Shown: positions 9,076-18,463 of the stretch, piece after piece
Numbering within the stretch: the first letter of the stretch is position 1
Layout: every line of letters starts with the position of its first letter
Assembly: GCA_021628825.1 (NCBI GenBank)
Contig: JAJXRY010000002.1
Location: 1,178,001 to 1,242,000, forward strand
Source: Lachnospiraceae bacterium
GTDB lineage: Bacteria > Bacillota > Clostridia > Lachnospirales > Lachnospiraceae
DNA length: 64,000 nucleotides
Direction: 5' to 3'
Translations under genes and position numbers: made by a program
Notes under the pieces: model-generated
What the model saw: the letters and a program-made list of their open reading frames with translations, nothing else
Told to the model about the DNA's origin: nothing
The model's database searches: none

Positions 9076-10466
9076 ATGAATAAAGATTTAACCACAGGAA
9101 AACCGGAGAAGGTACTGTGGGGGTTCTGTCTGCCTTTGTTTGGAAGTATTATTTTCCAGCAGCTATATAACATTGCAGACAGTCTGATTGCCGGAAAGTT
9201 CGTGGGGGAAAATGCACTTGCGGCAGTTGGAAACAGCTATGAGATTACGCTGATTTTTATTGCATTTGCTTTTTGGCTGTAACATCGGCTGTTCGGTCAT
9301 TGTGAGCAGATATTTTTGGAGCGAAGGAATACCATAATGTCAAAACTACGGTACATACGACACTCTTAAGCGGTGCCGTTTTGTGTGCACTCTTGATGCT
9401 GCTTGGATTCCTTGGATGTCATAAGATGCTCACGATGATTCATACACCGGAAGAAATTATGGCAGATTCCCAGCTGTATCTGATGATTTATATTGCAGGA
9501 CTGCCGTTCCTTTTCTTCTATAATATTGCAACGGGAATTTTTCTCAGCACTGGGAAATTCGAAGACGCCGTTTGTTTTTTTCTGGCGTGCTCGTCGGTTG
9601 CCAATATTATTATGGACTATATTTTCGTAAGATTTCTTGCGATGGGCGTTGCCGGAGTGGCATGGGCCACCTTCATCTGTCAGGGAATCAGCTGCGTACT
9701 TGCCATTGTGGTTGTGTTCCGGCATCTTGGAGCACTGCAATGCGAAAAGAAAGCCGTCTGGTTTTCCATGCCGATCTTTTTACAGATCTGCACGGTGGCG
9801 ATTCCAAGTATCCTGCAGCAGAGCTTTGTTTCTGTCGGAAACATCATTATCCAGAGTCTCATCAATGGCTTTGGTGCATCGGTAATAGCAGGATATGCGG
9901 CAGCCATCAAGCTCAATAACCTTGTGATCACCTCCTTTACCACACTGGCTAACGGAATCTCGAATTACACCTCGCAGAATCTGGGAGCCGGTAAGTACGA
10001 AAGGATTCACGCTGGCTTTAAGGCCGGAATTAAAATGGTATGGACACTCTGTGTTCCACTGGTACTGCTTTATGTGATTGCCGGAAGATGGCTGGTTTAT
10101 CTGTTTATGGACAGCAGCAGTGGACCGGCAATGGACACCGGAATTCTGATTCTAAGGATTCTGGCACCGTTCTACTTCGTGGTATCGGTAAAGCTTGTAA
10201 CCGATGGCGTGCTTCGCGGAAGCAGTATGATGGGAGCATTTATGATTGCAACCTTTACGGATCTGATTCTGCGTGTGAGCATTGCAGCAGTTTTATCTTC
10301 GAAGCTTGGCAGTGTAGGAATCTGGAGTGCATGGCCGGTTGGCTGGGCACTTGGAACCATGCTTTCTCTGTTCTTTTATTTTTAAGGCAAAAGAAAAAAA
10401 CCACTTCCTGTTAAAGAGCAAGGAAATGGTTCAGATCGAAGAAGAGGAAAAAAACTGGAAGTTTAA
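9076..10466 (+). CDS. MATE-family multidrug/Na+ efflux transporter (frame-broken)
   Basis: MATE antiporters export organic cations using an ion gradient. The corrected protein is 460 residues with 12 hydrophobic helices. It starts MNKDLTTGKPEKVLWGFCLP and has the classic PLFGSIIFQQLYNIADS of helix 1, with IGCSVIVSRYFGA and its repeat-2 counterpart NGISNYTSQNLGAGKYER. Extra bases lie at 9270-9274, 9313-9317, 9538-9542, 9575-9581, 10379-10383 and 10448-10454. The stretch between 9542 and 9581 is misread but the frame recovers. The true stop at 10464-10466 comes two bases before the convergent DUF362 gene ends. Confidence 0.88.
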
Positions 10467-10468
10467 GT

Positions 10469-11602
10469 TTACAAGGCCTTGCGGACTTCAATCGCTTTCA
10501 TAGGGCACATCTCCTGACAACAGAAGCAGGAGATGCAGCCCTTTTTCTGATAAGACGGCCTTTTTCTTTCCAGACCGGTCTTCTTTGATTTTTAATAATG
10601 TGGGCCGGGCAGCTTTCGGCGCACTTGCCGCAGCCGACACATTTGCTTTTTGTTCAGAAGCGGATAGGATTTAAATAATTTTCCCATAACAAATACCGCG
10701 GGTTTGCGTAAGAAGCCCGGAAGTGCTGTCGAAAAATCAAGCTTCCTGGTATCCGGCACCTGAAAAGGAGTGAGATCCTCAGGGATCGCATCGCCGATCA
10801 GTTGGATCTCTTCAGGATGGGCAAGGCCCTGTTCTACTGCCTGACGGATCATTACAATGCTCATGGGGTTAAGCTTCATTAATCCGGCAGCAAAATAATC
10901 CTGTGTATAAAAATCACGGGCTGCCAGAATCATTTTAAGCGGATGGGAGGTGCCGCCGGTAGGACCGTTTCCTTCCATGGCGTCTACCGCATCGATGATG
11001 GTAAGCTGGGGAGAGACAGTCTGTGCCAGCTCTACCAGCATATTCGAAAAGTCCCCGATATCTGGCCAGCGGTAATGCATCTGCGGCTTCTCAAGACCTG
11101 GAATGGTACCGAAAAGATTCTTGATTCCACCGGAGTAACCGGTCATGGAATGCGTCTTTAGTTTACAGATGTTAATGACATAATCGGCTTCCACAATCGG
11201 GGTGATGAGATGAAAGCTGTGGTTTTTAAAACCATCACGGGTAGGAACCGTCCGGGCAGTAAAGTCCATGTTCATGCGGATATCCGGTTCCAGGGAAGAC
11301 ATGCCACAGACACGGTAGAGATTTTTCATATGTTCGGCATTGTAAAGCCCGCCGGAGCTTTCGGCAAGGGTTATGTCAGTCACACCATGCTCCCGTAAGT
11401 AACGTACGACAGCCTTTACCACAAGAGGATGGGTGGTCACCGGGAAGTCCGGGCTTTTCGCCATGACAAGGTTTGGCTTGATGACGACCTTAAGATTGGA
11501 GCGCAGGTCATCGGCAATGGATAAGGCATCCATGGCTTTGCAGACGGCCGGATAAAGTAACTCTTCTTTATATTCAGAAACGTGGTATAATGTCTGTAGC
11601 AT
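10469..11602 (-). CDS. DUF362 protein with C-terminal 2x[4Fe-4S] ferredoxin domain (frame-broken)
   Basis: 376 residues after correction. The N-terminal 290 form the DUF362 domain (VVIKPNLVMAKSPD, TLAESSGG, KLKTHSMTGYSGGIKNLFG). The tail carries two iron-sulfur motifs, CVGCGKCAESCP and CISCFCCQEMCP, which the raw frame loses. Three T5 runs on the plus strand (10542-10546, 10589-10593, 10647-10651) each have one surplus base. Fusion of DUF362 with a ferredoxin is common in anaerobes and suggests a redox role in the cytoplasm, but the reaction is unknown. It converges with the MATE gene. The start ATG follows AGAAGGATTT. Confidence 0.87.
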
Positions 11603-11776
11603 AATTGGAAATCCTTCTTATTATAAAATGGGGGTTCTGTCCCCGAACAAAAACCATTGTAGCATAAACGGAACAAAAAGATAAGATAGATCTTTGCCAT
11701 TCGTAAATGAAGAAACGGTCGAAGCCTGTTCAGGAGTGAGCAGTAACCAGGAAAATGGTAATCATGGAGGCATATT

Positions 11777-12364
11777 GTGGAAAACAGACATTTATCAGAA
11801 GAACAGAAACGTACGATTGAAGAATCGGTTCGAAATATATTGGCAGCTCTTGGGGATGACCCGGATCGGGAAGGCCTTGTGGATACACCGGAGCGCGTGG
11901 CGCGGATGTATGATGAGGTATTCGAAGGAATGCGTTATACCAATGAAGAGATTGCCCGGATGTTTGCCCGGTGTTTTGAAGAACCGTCCTCCGGAGAGAT
12001 GGTTTTAGTGAAAAATATGGATGCATTCAGCTATTGCGAGCATCATCTGGCGCTGATGTATAATATGAAGATTTCAGTAGCGTATCTTCCGAAGACAAAG
12101 GTGATCGGCTTAAGCAAGGTTGCGCGGATCGCAGATATGGTATGTAAAAGGCTGCAGTTACAGGAACGGATCACTTCGGACATTGCACAGATTATGCAGA
12201 TGGTACTTGGAACGGAAGATGTGCTGGTACACATTGAAGGGGAACATAGCTGTATGACAGCGCGTGGAATCCGGAAGCCCGGAACGGTTACGACAACCAC
12301 GGTTTCCTGTGGGGCATTTAAGACGGATGCGGCGTTGCGCACAGAAGTATTCAGCCAGTTATAA
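11777..12364 (+). CDS. folE: GTP cyclohydrolase I
   Basis: FolE converts GTP to 7,8-dihydroneopterin triphosphate, the first step of folate synthesis. The protein is 195 residues, intact, with a GTG start behind GGAGG. Key motifs are DPDREGLVDTPERVARMY, the zinc and catalytic site FSYCEHHLALM, and the second zinc Cys in EGEHSCMTARGIR. The C-terminal VSCGAFK is typical. It stands alone; folA lies 39 kb away. The 174-bp gap before it is shared with the divergent DUF362 gene. Confidence 0.95.
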   Translation: MENRHLSEEQKRTIEESVRNILAALGDDPDREGLVDTPERVARMYDEVFEGMRYTNEEIARMFARCFEEPSSGEMVLVKNMDAFSYCEHHLALMYNMKISVAYLPKTKVIGLSKVARIADMVCKRLQLQERITSDIAQIMQMVLGTEDVLVHIEGEHSCMTARGIRKPGTVTTTTVSCGAFKTDAALRTEVFSQL

Positions 12365-12430
12365 ACGGATAAAGCAGCTGATTTGCATTACAGACAGGAG
12401 GAAATGGTACATAGGGGGGAGTCCCGGTAT

Positions 12431-13262
12431 GTGCCGGTAAAACGGAAAGTCATGGCAAGAGGAAGTCACCACAGCAGCGGCAGTCATCACGGAAGCCACC
12501 ACAGTTCACACAGTTCACATCACAGCTCATCGCACAGAAGCTATCATAGAAGCACAGGCTATCATTCTCATAAGAGCCCGAATTTTCATTCACACAGGGG
12601 CGCCTATAATAATTTGGAGAATCCGCTTAGAATGGCACCTTCCGGAGTCGAGAGCTATCACGGGACATGGATGTTTGGGAAGGATTATTTCATTAATACG
12701 AATGATGAGTATTATAAGAATCATTTTGATGAGGATAAAATTCCATGGCCGGTGCGCTGCAGCGGAGTGTTTGATGTTGTGCTGATTCTTGCGATGTTTG
12801 GAACCTTTCTGAATCTATTTTTATGAACTTCTGATTCCCTTCTTTGAAAATATTTCTATGACGGATGGGGCATTTTATGCTGCAGACCAGATGATTTATT
12901 TTGGGCAATGGCTCCTTCCGGTACTGCTGATTTCATGGAAAGGCTGGGCAGTCAGAAGAGCCGACCAGATGGAACGGGCCTTTTGCCTTGAAATGATCCA
13001 GTACTATCAGGCTATGAAGCAGAAGGATGAATATGAGTTTAAAAAGAAGGAGCATCAGGCGTCCTTACGATATTATAAAGAATGCCCGAACTGCGGGGCA
13101 CCGGCAGGTGAAAATGATACGGTTTGTGCCTATTGTGACAGTTCTCTTCTGATTCCGGAAGCCAGAACGTGGGTGGTTCCGGATGATATTCCGGCATCTG
13201 CCCTTGTGGAGGGACAGGAGCAGGATAATCTGTCGCAGAGCCCGCAGGAGTGGATGAAATAA
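12431..13262 (+). CDS. His/Ser-rich membrane protein with C-terminal zinc ribbon (frame-broken)
   Basis: I do not recognise a named family. The best start is the GTG at 12431 (GGGGGGAG 9 bases upstream). The first 50 residues are a low-complexity His/Ser tract rich in SHH repeats, which could bind metal. An aromatic segment follows, then two hydrophobic helices (about residues 117-135 and 155-175). After a charged coiled stretch (QAMKQKDEYEFKKKEH) comes a zinc ribbon, CPNCGAP...CAYC. One surplus T at 12818-12822 separates the two halves; joining gives 276 residues. Membrane location with the ribbon in the cytoplasm is inferred. Confidence 0.65.
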
Positions 13263-13305
13263 GTAAAAGTAATAGAGGTATAAATTGAAAATAAGCAGGC
13301 AGAAG

Positions 13306-13333
13306 GTCAGGTGAGAAATCATCTGGCTTTTTT
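13306..13333 (+). terminator. Intrinsic terminator after the zinc-ribbon gene
   Basis: CAGGTGA (13308-13314), a GAAA tetraloop, then TCATCTG (13319-13325) pair with one G-T; GGC and T6 follow. Confidence 0.75.
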
Positions 13334-13340
13334 GCTTTTT

Positions 13341-13368
13341 GAGTGACATTTATGGGACACATCTTCTG
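13341..13368 (+). promoter_or_regulatory. Copy 2 of the shared GTGACATTTATGGGACA motif
   Basis: The block is 25/28 identical to 6555-6582. It lies about 70 bases before the start at 13439, in promoter position. TGACAT and TGATAG are spaced 17 bases apart and could be -35 and -10 elements, the motif itself being the promoter or its activator site. The distance from the LytTR gene is 7 kb. Confidence 0.5.
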
Positions 13369-13438
13369 ATAGACTGGGATCATGGAAATGAGAAAACATT
13401 GGAAACAGATTCAACAGAATCAGAATGGAGGAGTCATC

Positions 13439-13813
13439 ATGAGAGAAGGAGCAAGGAGAGTAATTATAACCGTCAGTGCACTGGTATTAATCGGAATTAC
13501 CGTCTTCTGTATTTCCGGAACAGTACACAGCAGTGAAAAGGTGGAACGCAGGGAACGGGAGAAGTACTACCGTGAGATAGAAGCAGAATATGTGAAGGAG
13601 GTGCGGTTTTTCCTGAATGAAGAGGGGTATTCAAACAGCGGCGTTACCATGACGAAGGTGATTGATGAAGAAGAAAACAGAAGCTATACCATGACCATTC
13701 ATCATCATGGGATCGGAAATCTGCAGCAGGAAGAACAGGAGCAGCTGAAGGAGGAGCTTTTGCAGATCAGGAGAGAGAAAATGGAAGGGGTAATTACCTA
13801 TATCTTTTTGTAA
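13439..13813 (+). CDS. Small membrane-anchored hypothetical protein
   Basis: The ATG at 13439 has GGAGGAG upstream, so earlier in-frame ATGs are less likely. It is about 124 residues: a basic N-terminus, one transmembrane helix (IITVSALVLIGITVFCI), then a charged extracellular coiled region (RREREKYYREIEAEYVKEVR) and a C-terminal domain with YTMTIHHHGIGNL. No catalytic motif was recognised. It may be in the LytTR regulon because the shared motif lies just upstream. Function unknown. Confidence 0.65.
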   Translation: MREGARRVIITVSALVLIGITVFCISGTVHSSEKVERREREKYYREIEAEYVKEVRFFLNEEGYSNSGVTMTKVIDEEENRSYTMTIHHHGIGNLQQEEQEQLKEELLQIRREKMEGVITYIFL

Positions 13814-13938
13814 AAAGGAAAAGTAAAGGCTGGAGTAAAATTTTATTCGGATAATGGAAAAAGTAAAGCAAAAAGAATGACAAGAACTCCAAACAGGGTT
13901 ATACTTAAATATATATATCTGAATGGAGGATCTGACAG

Positions 13939-14412
13939 ATGAGACCACAGGCAGGACAGCTTTATCGTCATTTTAAAGGAAATCTGTATCGGGTAATTGC
14001 CATCGCAAAGCACAGTGAAACGGAAGAAGAGCTGGTGATTTATGAGGCGCAGTATGGAGATCATCAGGTGTATGCGCGCCCCCTTTTGATGTTCACGGAG
14101 ATGGTAGACCGTACGAAGTATCCGGATGCCCGGCAGCAATACCGGTTTGAACCGGTACAGGAGAACAATCAGCAGGAAGCAGAAGAAATAAATATTGATC
14201 CTATGGTACTTGAGTTTCTGGAGGCAGATACTTTTGAAGAAAGACTGAATATTCTCCATGGACTGCATGCACGGATTACGGATGATATGATTAATACCAT
14301 GGCACTTTCCGTCGATCTGGAGATCAAGGACGGAGACCTTGAAGACCGTTATGAAGAGTTGAAGAATTGTCTTCTGACCCTGGAACGGTATGAATGTAAC
14401 CGGCTCAGGTAA
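13939..14412 (+). CDS. DUF1653 domain protein
   Basis: 157 residues, intact, behind GGAGGATCTGACAG. The N-terminal 65 residues form the DUF1653 module (GQLYRHFKGNLYRVIAIAKH, VIYEAQYGD, YARPLLMFTEMVDR), a small beta fold found in many bacteria with unknown role. The C-terminal 80 residues are a helical, acidic extension. No operon partner is evident; 146 bases with no recognised feature separate it from the nucleotidase. Confidence 0.8.
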   Translation: MRPQAGQLYRHFKGNLYRVIAIAKHSETEEELVIYEAQYGDHQVYARPLLMFTEMVDRTKYPDARQQYRFEPVQENNQQEAEEINIDPMVLEFLEADTFEERLNILHGLHARITDDMINTMALSVDLEIKDGDLEDRYEELKNCLLTLERYECNRLR

Positions 14413-14558
14413 AAGACCGCCGGATGCGGAAGGAAGCCCAAGAGTCAGAGTGTACCTGTACCATATGAAAGCTGATCTGCTTAATAGTGACTGGATTTCA
14501 AACCGGATGAGGAAATTGAAAAGCCTGAAACAGTGGTGAAATCAGGAAGGAGTACACG

Positions 14559-15494
14559 ATGGCATATGATTTGGAGCATCGGCTGGTAATCGGAGTGTCT
14601 TCGCGGGCATTGTTTGATCTGTCCGTGGAGAATGAATTGTTTGAAACGCAGGGGGTGGAGGCTTACTGCCGGTATCAGGTAGAGCATGAGAAGGATTACC
14701 TGATGCCGGGCAATGGCTTCCGGCTGATTGAAGCACTTCTTAATATTAATAAAATTCCGGGGCAGGAGGGCAGAGTGGAGGTCATCATCATGTCCCATAA
14801 CAGCCCGGACACCTCACTGCGGGTATTTAATTCCATTGCACATTACGGGCTGCAGATTTCGAGAGCAGTACTGGCAAGCGGAGCATCGTTGGCGCCGTAC
14901 TTAAATGCCTTTCACACCGATCTTTATCTGTCTGCGGATGAAGCGGATGTACAGGCAGCGATTGACAGCGGAATTGCTGCCGGGATTATCTGCTGTGACC
15001 GGATTCAGACGGTAGGAGAAAATGCGGACCCGCTTTCACAGATCCGGATCGCATTTGATGGGGACGCTGTCCTGTTTTTCGGATGAATCGGAGCAGCTTT
15101 ATAAGGAACAGGGACTGGAAGACTTTGAAGAGAATGAAAGACTTAGGGCGAACCAGCCGATGAATCAGGGACCGTTTGCCAAGTTTTTTTAAAAAAACCA
15201 TCTCGGATATCCAGAAGGACTTTCCGCAGGATCAGGCACCGATCCGGACGGCACTTGTTACTGCTAGAAGTGCACCGGCGCATGAACGGGTAATCCGTAC
15301 ATTGCGCGCATGGAACGTGCGGATTGATGAAGCCTTTTTTCTGGGAGGAATTTCAAAGAGTGATGTGCTGAAGGCATTTGGAGCGCAGATTTTTCTTTGA
15401 TGATCAGGCAGTACATACGAAGCTGGCATCCCAGGTGGTGCCGTCTGCCAGAGTGCCCTATAAAAAGAAAGCCGCGCAGAATAAGGATCCATAG
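14559..15494 (+). CDS. 5'-nucleotidase, cytosolic NT5C1-like family (frame-broken)
   Basis: These enzymes release phosphate from nucleoside monophosphates. Corrected length is 309 residues, matching PF06189. It begins LVIGVSSRALFDLSVEN, the HAD-like first motif, with VIIMSHNSPDTSLRVFNSI, QIRIAFDGDAVLF and LVTARSAPAHERVIRTLR as later HAD motifs and FLGGISKSDVLKAF near the end. Extra bases: T5 at 15075-15079, T7 and A7 at 15184-15197 (two each) and T5 at 15390-15394. It is followed by a short tandem repeat that includes its stop codon. Confidence 0.85.
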
Positions 15495-15530
15495 GATAAG
15501 AACTCATAGGATAAGAACCCATAGGATAAG
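15482..15530. repeat. Short tandem repeat, unit about 15-16 bp
   Basis: CCATAGGATAAGAA-type units repeat about three times from the last codons of the nucleotidase gene onward. The stop TAG lies in the first unit. This is a second example, after comEC, of a tandem array starting at a gene end. Confidence 0.7.
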
Positions 15531-15639
15531 GACCCTTGGATAGAAATGGGTTGAATATGGAAGGAAGAGGATCGTTTGTAACTGTGAGGGGACGGAACAG
15601 TTATGGTAGTTTTAAATAAATCAGACAGGATAGCAATCA

Positions 15640-16719
15640 ATGAGTGACAACGAAATTTTTGAAGCAGTGTGTGGAACCGCTTCTTGCATTTTATGACCGT
15701 GGACGAAGGATACTGCCATGGCGGGAAGAACCGACACCCTATCATGTATGGGTGTCTGAGATTATGCTGCAGCAGACAAGGGTAGAAGCCGTGAAGCCCT
15801 ATTACGACCGCTTTATGAAGGCACTGCCGGATATCCGGAGCCTTTCACAGGCAGAGGAGGAAAAGCTCCTGAAGCTGTGGGAGGGACTTGGCTATTATAA
15901 CCGTGTCCGTAATATGAAAAAAGCAGCGGAAATACTGGTTGACCGGTATGACGGTGAAATGGCTCCTTCCTATGAAGATATCCTTTCTCTGCCGGGAATC
16001 GGCAGCTATACGGCGGGAGCCATCAGCTCCATTGCGTTCGGAATCAAAAGGCCTGCAGTAGATGGAAATGTACTGCGGGTTCTGTCACGTCTGCGTGCGG
16101 ATGCAGCGAATATCATGCAGCAGTCTGTGCGGAACAGAATCGAAGAGGAGCTTTTTGCGATCATGCCCGAAGATCGGCCGGGAGATTTTAACCAGGCTTT
16201 GATGGAGCTTGGAGCCATGGTCTGTACGCCGAATGGAGCACCAAAGTGTGGGGAATGTCCATGGAAGGAGCTGTGCGTGGCACATCGGGAAGGGCGTGAG
16301 ACGGATTTTCCCTGTAAGCCTCCGAAGAAGGCCCGGGTGATCGAGGATAAAACGGTTCTGATTATCAAGGACGATAGGAAAGCAGCACTGACAAAGCGGC
16401 CGGAAAAGGGGCTCCTTGCAGGAATGTATGAGTTCCCAAGCATTACTGGACATCTTTCACAGGATGAAGTATTATTATTTTTAAAAGAAAGGGGCTTATC
16501 CGTGCTGCGGATTGAACCGCTTAGTCAAAAGCAGGCATATCTTTTTCCCATAAGGAATGGCATATGATCGGCTATGCAGTGAAGGTGGATGAATTGGCAG
16601 AAACAACCGGAAATCCGGAGGATTCCCTGGTGTTCGTAGAGCAGCGGGAAGCACGGGAAAGATATCCGATTCCAACAGCCTACAAGGCATATCTGAAGGC
16701 ATTTCTGGAAGAGGGTTAA
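15640..16719 (+). CDS. mutY: A/G-specific adenine DNA glycosylase (frame-broken)
   Basis: MutY removes adenine mispaired with 8-oxoguanine. Corrected length about 359 residues. With one T removed at 15656-15660 the start becomes ATG 15640 (MSDNEILKQCVEPLLAFYD). The core has PWREEPTPYHVWVSEIMLQQT, the helix-hairpin-helix LPGIGSYTAGAISSIAF followed by PAVDGNVLRVLSR, and the [4Fe-4S] ligands in CTPNGAPKCGECPWKELC. The C-terminal NUDIX-like domain is broken at 16542-16546, where one T appears to be missing; restoring it gives the expected FSHKEWHM motif. This is one of the few apparent under-calls in the window. Confidence 0.92.
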
Positions 16720-16799
16720 TTGAGTATGGCCTGAAGCATCTGCTGCTGAAGGCTTGGAAATGAATGGCAGCAGTGCAAAAATTATCTGGAGGATGGCAC

Positions 16800-17828
16800 A
16801 TGAAATTATTATCGTTTGCAGTACCATGTTATAATTCCGAAGCATATATGGAAAAATGTATTGAGTCACTTCTTGCTGGTGGAGAAGAGGTTGAAATTCT
16901 GATTATTGATGACGGTTCGAAGGACCGTACCGCAGAGATTGCTGACAGCTATGCCGAAAAGTATCCGACGATCGTGAAGGCAATCCATAAGGAAAACGGA
17001 GGCCATGGTTCGGCCGTGAATACAGGAATTGCAAATGCCACAGGCCTGTATTTTAAGGTGGTTGACAGCGATGACTGGGTTAAGGAAGAAGTATACCGGC
17101 AGATTCTTGCAAAGCTCCATGAGCTTACCGGCGGTGAGACCACACTGGATATGCTGATCAGCAACTTTGTTTATGAAAAGGCCGGTGAGAAGCGCAGGAA
17201 GGTGATGCGTTATCGTCATGCACTCCCGGTGGACCAGATGTTTACCTGGGATGATGTGCATCATTTCCATAAAGGACAGTATATTCTCATGCATTCCGTG
17301 ATTTTCCGTACGAAGCTGCTACGGGAATGTGGAATTCAGCTTCCGGAGCATACGTTCTATGTGGATAACATTTATGTATTCGAGCCGCTTCCTTTTGTAC
17401 GGAATATGTATTATATGGATGTGAATTTCTACCGTTATTATATCGGAAGAGAAGACCAGTCCGTACATGAAAGTGTGATGATCAGCCGTATTGACCAGCA
17501 GCTCCGTGTAAAATAAGCTGATGATCGATTATATGGTTGAGAACCGCTCTCTGGTGAATTCCAATAAGAAGAGATACCGTTACATGTTAAGCTATCTGGA
17601 TATCATTACAACGATTTCCTCGATTCTCTTAATCCGTTCCGGTACAGAAGAAAAACCTGCAGAAGAAGCAGGAGCTTTGGGGAGTACCTAAAGAAGAAGG
17701 ACTGGGTGCTATATAAAAGACTCCGCTTCGGACTCTTAGGCCAGTGCATGAATCTCCCCGGTAAAGGCGGCCGCATGATTTCCGTGGAAGGATATAAGAT
17801 CTGCCAGAAGTTTTTCGGGTTTAATTAA
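16800..17828 (+). CDS. Family 2 glycosyltransferase (frame-broken)
   Basis: The ATG at 16800 has GGAGG ahead. Corrected length is 341 residues. It has the GT-A fold signature: FAVPCYNSEAYMEKCIESLL, ILIIDDGSKDRT, ENGGHGSAVNTGI and the metal-binding FKVVDSDDWV. The acceptor is unknown; cell-wall or surface glycan synthesis at the cytoplasmic membrane face is likely. Breaks: A4 at 17510-17513, A5 at 17651-17655 and G4 at 17679-17682, each with one surplus base. The real end is KFFGFN. A terminator hairpin follows. Confidence 0.85.
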
Positions 17829-17879
17829 GAATGGAAAAATGCATAATGAGAGCATAGTGAATGGTGATGAAATGATGCA

Positions 17880-17913
17880 GGCAGAACTCTGGGTGAGTTC
17901 TGCCTTATTATTT
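17880..17913 (+). terminator. Intrinsic terminator, GGCAGAACTC family member 1
   Basis: GGCAGAACTC (17880-17889) pairs perfectly with GAGTTCTGCC (17895-17904), loop TGGGT, then TTATTATTT. It separates the glycosyltransferase from the convergent regulator. Confidence 0.85.
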
Positions 17914-17939
17914 GCAGGTATTAAAATAGCGTACAATAT

Positions 17940-18296
17940 CTAATCTTTTGAACGATTCATTAATTCTACATAAATCTGTAAGTATCGATTTAATCGGTCG
18001 AGCTCTTCTGCATCACCTGAATATAAAATCTCAACAATAGTATCCGGAATCTGCGATAATATTTTTGTCAGTAGTTTTTTTCCAGTTACGATATAATCCA
18101 GACTACAATGAAAAAAATTTCACAAAATTGTTTTAAATTTTTGACGGATAAGCTTGATGTACCACATTCGGTATGGCTGATGTGCTTCGGACTGATATCA
18201 AGCATTTCGGAAAGAGCTTCCTGAGTAACGTTGTGGGAACGACGGATCTCTGCAATACGCATTCCGATGTCATAAGATAATGTGTTTTTCCTCCAT
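17940..18296 (-). CDS. Cro/C1-type HTH transcription regulator (frame-broken)
   Basis: The start (CAT at 18294-18296) follows AGGAGGT on the minus strand. Corrected length is 117 residues. The N-terminal 65 residues form an HTH_3 domain: MRIAEIRRSHNVTQEALSEM, then ISPKHISHTECGTSSLSVK and FCEIFHCSLDYIVTG. The tail is helical and acidic (AEELDRLNRYLQIYVELMN). Extra bases on the plus strand: T5 at 18285-18289 and A7 at 18111-18117. It is divergent from the secreted amidase-like gene, and a 10-bp inverted repeat lies in the shared upstream region, so control of itself and the neighbour is likely. Confidence 0.8.
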
Positions 18297-18398
18297 AAGT
18301 AAACCTCCTAGGTACAGTGTATTGGTAGAATATACGATGAAACACTATTTAAAAAGGTTTGCAAAAAAATACAATAATTATACTTGAAAGGTTTACTT
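18297..18398. promoter_or_regulatory. Divergent control region with a 10-bp inverted repeat
   Basis: AAGTAAACCT at 18297-18306 and AGGTTTACTT at 18389-18398 are exact reverse complements. A related AGGTTTGC half lies near 18354. Position between the HTH regulator and the secreted gene suggests regulator-binding half-sites; the left copy overlaps the regulator's own ribosome site. Confidence 0.5.
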
Positions 18399-18463
18399 AA
18401 TAGGACAAAGGTGCTAAAATCAGTACAGTTAGTAAAAAAATTTGTAAGAGGAGGACAAATAAA

